This document shows positions 38,370-40,975 of a DNA stretch of 40,975 nucleotides, in pieces. How positions within the stretch are numbered: position 1 is the stretch's first letter; every line of letters starts with the position of its first letter. This DNA comes from Humidesulfovibrio sp. (lineage in GTDB: Bacteria > Desulfobacterota > Desulfovibrionia > Desulfovibrionales > Desulfovibrionaceae). The translations under genes and the position numbers were made by a program. The notes under the pieces were generated by a model that was not told where the DNA came from, did not search any database, and was given only the letters and a program-made list of their open reading frames with translations. Where the stretch lies: assembly GCF_031082295.1 (NCBI RefSeq), contig NZ_JAVHLD010000002.1:1-40975 (forward strand), read 5' to 3'.

Positions 38370-40975
38370 ATGAGCGATTACAAGAGCACCCTCAGACTGC
38401 CGCAGACCGGCTTTCCCATGAAGGCCAACCTGAAGCAGAAAGAGCCGGAAACCCTCAAGTTCTGGGCGGAGATCGACGCCTACAGCAGGATGGTCTCCGC
38501 AAACGAGGGCAGCCAGGCCTACGTCCTGCACGACGGCCCCCCCTACGCCAACGGCAACATCCACATGGGCACGGCCATGAACAAGGTCCTGAAGGACATT
38601 GTGGTCAAGTCGCGCAACATGAGCGGCCAGAAGGCCGAATACGTGCCCGGCTGGGACTGCCACGGCCTGCCCATCGAGCACAAGGTCGAGACCGAACTCA
38701 AGAAAAAGAAGAAGGAGCTTCCCGCGGTCGTCATCCGCAAGCTCTGCCGCGAATACGCCCTCAAGTTCCTCGACATCCAGCGCAGCGAGTTCAAGCGCCT
38801 GGGCGTTCTGGGCACCTGGGACAAGCCCTACATGACGCTCGACCCCAAGTACGAGGCCGCCACCGCCCGCGAACTCGGCAACTTCATGGACAAGGGCTCG
38901 GTCATACGCGGCAAGAAGCCCATCTACTGGTGCTGCTCCTGCCACACGGCGCTGGCCGAAGCCGAGGTCGAGTACGCCGACCATTCCTCGCCGTCCGTCT
39001 TCGTGCGCTTCCCGCTCACCGACAAGCGCGTGAAGGACCTGCTGCCCCAGGGCGCCAAGTACGACGCTGCGAAGACCTTCGTGGTCATCTGGACCACCAC
39101 CCCGTGGACCCTGCCCGACAACATGGGCGTGTGCGTCCACCCCGAGTTCGACTATGTTTTCGCAGAGGTGCAGGGCAACACGTACCTCATGGCGGCCCGC
39201 CTCCTGGCGCCTTGCGCCGAAATCTTCGGCTGGGACACCCCCAAAATTCTGGCCACCGTGCCGGGACTGAAGCTTGAAGGCCTGGAGGCGCAGCACCCCA
39301 TCTACAAGCGCAAGTCGCCCATCATCCTTGGCGACCACGTGACCCTTGACGCCGGCACCGGCTGCGTCCACACCGCGCCCGGCCACGGCCGCGAGGACTA
39401 TGACGTAGGCCTGAAGTACGGCCTTGAGGTCTATTCCCCGCTGGACGACGCCGGACGGTTCTTGACGGACGTCGAGTTCTTTGCGGGCCTGAACGTCTTC
39501 GAGGCCAATCCCAAGGTCATCGAGAAGCTGAAGCAGGTCGGCAACCTCATCGTCCAGGAAAAGATCACCCACTCCTATCCGCACTGCTGGCGCTGCAAGG
39601 AGCCGGTCATCTTCCGCGCCACCACCCAGTGGTTCATCAGCATGGAGGCCAATGACCTGCGCAAGAACGCGCTCTCGGCCATCCACAACGACGTGCGCTG
39701 GATCCCCGCCTGGGGCGAGGAGCGCATCGCCAACATGATCGAGAACCGCCCGGACTGGTGTATTTCACGCCAGCGCAACTGGGGCGTGCCCATCGTCGCC
39801 CTCATCTGCGTGGACTGCGACGAGGCCTATTTCGAGACGCCCTGGGTCATGAGCGTGGTGGACCGCTTCGCCACGCACCCCACGGGCTGCGACTACTGGT
39901 TCGAGGCGCCGCTTGAGGACATCGTGCCCGCAGGCTTGGCCTGTCCCAAGTGCGGCCGCAACCACTGGCGCCGCGAGACGGACATTCTGGACGTCTGGTT
40001 CGATTCCGGCACCAGCTTCGCCGCGGTGCTGGAGCAGCGCCCCGAGCTGTCCTGCCCCGCAGACCTGTACCTGGAAGGCTCTGACCAGCATCGCGGCTGG
40101 TTCCACAGCTCGCTTCTGGCCTCTGTCGGCACGCGCGGGGTTCCCCCGTACAAGGCCGTGTTGACCCACGGCTACGTTGTGGACGGCGAAGGCCGCAAGA
40201 TGAGCAAGTCCATCGGCAACGTCATCGCGCCCCAGCAGATCATCGACAAGTACGGCGCGGAGATCCTTCGCATGTGGGTCTCGGCGGTGAACTACCAGGA
40301 AGACATCCGCATCTCCGATGAGATCCTGAACCGCCTGGTGGACGCGTACCGCCGCATCCGCAACACCTGCCGCTTCATCCTGGGCAACCTGGCGGACTTC
40401 AACCCGAAGACCGACGCGCTGCCCGTCGAGAAGATGCTCCCGCTGGACCGCTTCGCGCTTGATCTGGTGGAGCGTCGCCACAACACCATCGCCCAGGCTT
40501 ACGAAGACTTCGAGTTCCACAAGGTATACCACACCTTGCACAACCTGTGCACAACGGACCTCTCGGCCTTCTACCTCGACATCATCAAGGACCGCCTCTA
40601 CGTGTGCGCGGGCGATGACCGCCGTTCAGCCCAGACCGTCCTCTGGCGCGCGCTCCTGGTGCTCCTGCACGACATGGCGCCGGTGCTGTCCTTCACTGCA
40701 GAGGAGGCTTACGGCTACCTCTCCCCCGAAAGCCGCCCCGGGACGGAGAGCGTGTTCTCCATGCGCCTGCCCGAGGGTCCTGCGCTCATGGCGGACAGGG
40801 ATCGCCAGGCCTTCGAACTGCTGCTTGCCATCCGCGGCGAGGTCACCAAGGCCATCGAGCCCAAGCGCAAGGCCGGTGATGTCGGTCATTCCCTGGATAC
40901 CCACGTGACGCTGCACGTCAGCGGCGATGCTGCGGAGGCCTTGGCTACTCCGGGCCTGGACCTGTGCGAGTTCCT
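38370..40975 (+). CDS. ileS: isoleucyl-tRNA synthetase, 3' end beyond the window
   Basis: Charges tRNA-Ile. The frame is open from ATG 38370 to the window edge, about 868 codons. The class I signature is GNIHMGT (residues 62-68, HIGH variant) after HDGPPYANG, and KMSKS is at 610-614 within [14 protein letters not shown]. The editing (CP1) domain contains TTPWTLPDN and [37 protein letters not shown] leads back to the catalytic core, and the anticodon-binding helices begin near 655. The C-terminal zinc finger would lie outside the window. GGAGG (38354-38358) is eleven bases before the ATG, a rather long spacing. The 160-base upstream gap shows no T-box leader. Confidence 0.95.
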   Translation, partial: MSDYKSTLRLPQTGFPMKANLKQKEPETLKFWAEIDAYSRMVSANEGSQAYVLHDGPPYANGNIHMGTAMNKVLKDIVVKSRNMSGQKAEYVPGWDCHGLPIEHKVETELKKKKKELPAVVIRKLCREYALKFLDIQRSEFKRLGVLGTWDKPYMTLDPKYEAATARELGNFMDKGSVIRGKKPIYWCCSCHTALAEAEVEYADHSSPSVFVRFPLTDKRVKDLLPQGAKYDAAKTFVVIWTTTPWTLPDNMGVCVHPEFDYVFAEVQGNTYLMAARLLAPCAEIFGWDTPKILATVPGLKLEGLEAQHPIYKRKSPIILGDHVTLDAGTGCVHTAPGHGREDYDVGLKYGLEVYSPLDDAGRFLTDVEFFAGLNVFEANPKVIEKLKQVGNLIVQEKITHSYPHCWRCKEPVIFRATTQWFISMEANDLRKNALSAIHNDVRWIPAWGEERIANMIENRPDWCISRQRNWGVPIVALICVDCDEAYFETPWVMSVVDRFATHPTGCDYWFEAPLEDIVPAGLACPKCGRNHWRRETDILDVWFDSGTSFAAVLEQRPELSCPADLYLEGSDQHRGWFHSSLLASVGTRGVPPYKAVLTHGYVVDGEGRKMSKSIGNVIAPQQIIDKYGAEILRMWVSAVNYQEDIRISDEILNRLVDAYRRIRNTCRFILGNLADFNPKTDALPVEKMLPLDRFALDLVERRHNTIAQAYEDFEFHKVYHTLHNLCTTDLSAFYLDIIKDRLYVCAGDDRRSAQTVLWRALLVLLHDMAPVLSFTAEEAYGYLSPESRPGTESVFSMRLPEGPALMADRDRQAFELLLAIRGEVTKAIEPKRKAGDVGHSLDTHVTLHVSGDAAEALATPGLDLCEF

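Overview
The window is a stretch of ordinary bacterial chromosome, moderately GC-rich and densely coded, with 29 protein genes (the last cut by the window edge) and one tRNA gene. I see no integrase, transposase, phage gene, rRNA or CRISPR array. Several things suggest a sulfate-reducing deltaproteobacterium of the Desulfovibrio type: the birA - pyruvate carboxylase - PEP-synthase-like block (from memory, a similar trio exists in Desulfovibrio vulgaris), a NikMN/Q/O metal transporter with a fused M-N subunit, flagellar genes, and DUF4139 and PilZ proteins. This placement is inference from gene content, not from a database search.

Layout. 1-6.1 kb (+): an Uup-type ABC-F ATPase, an orphan periplasmic solute-binding protein, a cytoplasmic beta carbonic anhydrase, a GT2 glycosyltransferase and a DUF900 alpha/beta hydrolase. 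6.2-7.8 kb (-): the flagellar stator operon motA-motB. 8.1-10.9 kb (+): an exported DUF4139 protein, an EamA transporter and a single-domain PilZ protein. 11.0-19.6 kb (-): birA, then a 1234-residue pyruvate carboxylase, then a 1198-residue PEP-synthase-like enzyme. 19.7-24.6 kb (+): cca, the nickel/cobalt ECF transporter nikMN-nikQ-nikO, and a DHH phosphoesterase. 24.7-25.4 kb (-): an unrecognised protein. 25.6-27.9 kb (+): a GT4 glycosyltransferase, an NAD-dependent sugar epimerase and tRNA-Pro(GGG). 28.1-30.6 kb (-): pyruvate kinase and a periplasmic beta carbonic anhydrase. 30.8-31.2 kb (+): flaG behind a sigma-28 type promoter. 31.3-35.8 kb (-): a type I secretion operon (TolC, ABC transporter, HlyD). 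36.0-38.2 kb (+): a CHASE2 adenylate cyclase. 38.4 kb to the end (+): ileS, incomplete.

How the genes fit together. The central theme is the PEP-pyruvate-oxaloacetate node. Pyruvate carboxylase makes oxaloacetate, BirA attaches its biotin, the PEP-synthase-like protein would make PEP from pyruvate, and pyruvate kinase does the reverse. Carbonic anhydrase could supply bicarbonate for the carboxylase. Both large enzymes are unusual. The carboxylase ends in a four-cysteine zinc ribbon and has a non-canonical biotin site. The PEP-synthase-like protein carries a helical insertion of about 185 residues and a C-terminal extension of about 130. The spacer between them holds two near-identical 18-base elements, one in the loop of a 16-bp perfect hairpin and one fused to a TTGACG -35 box, which looks like a dedicated regulatory arrangement. 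The other notable item is the type I secretion ABC protein, whose signature, catalytic-glutamate and H-loop positions are all altered. Its operon is divergent from the cyclase, and the two promoters overlap.
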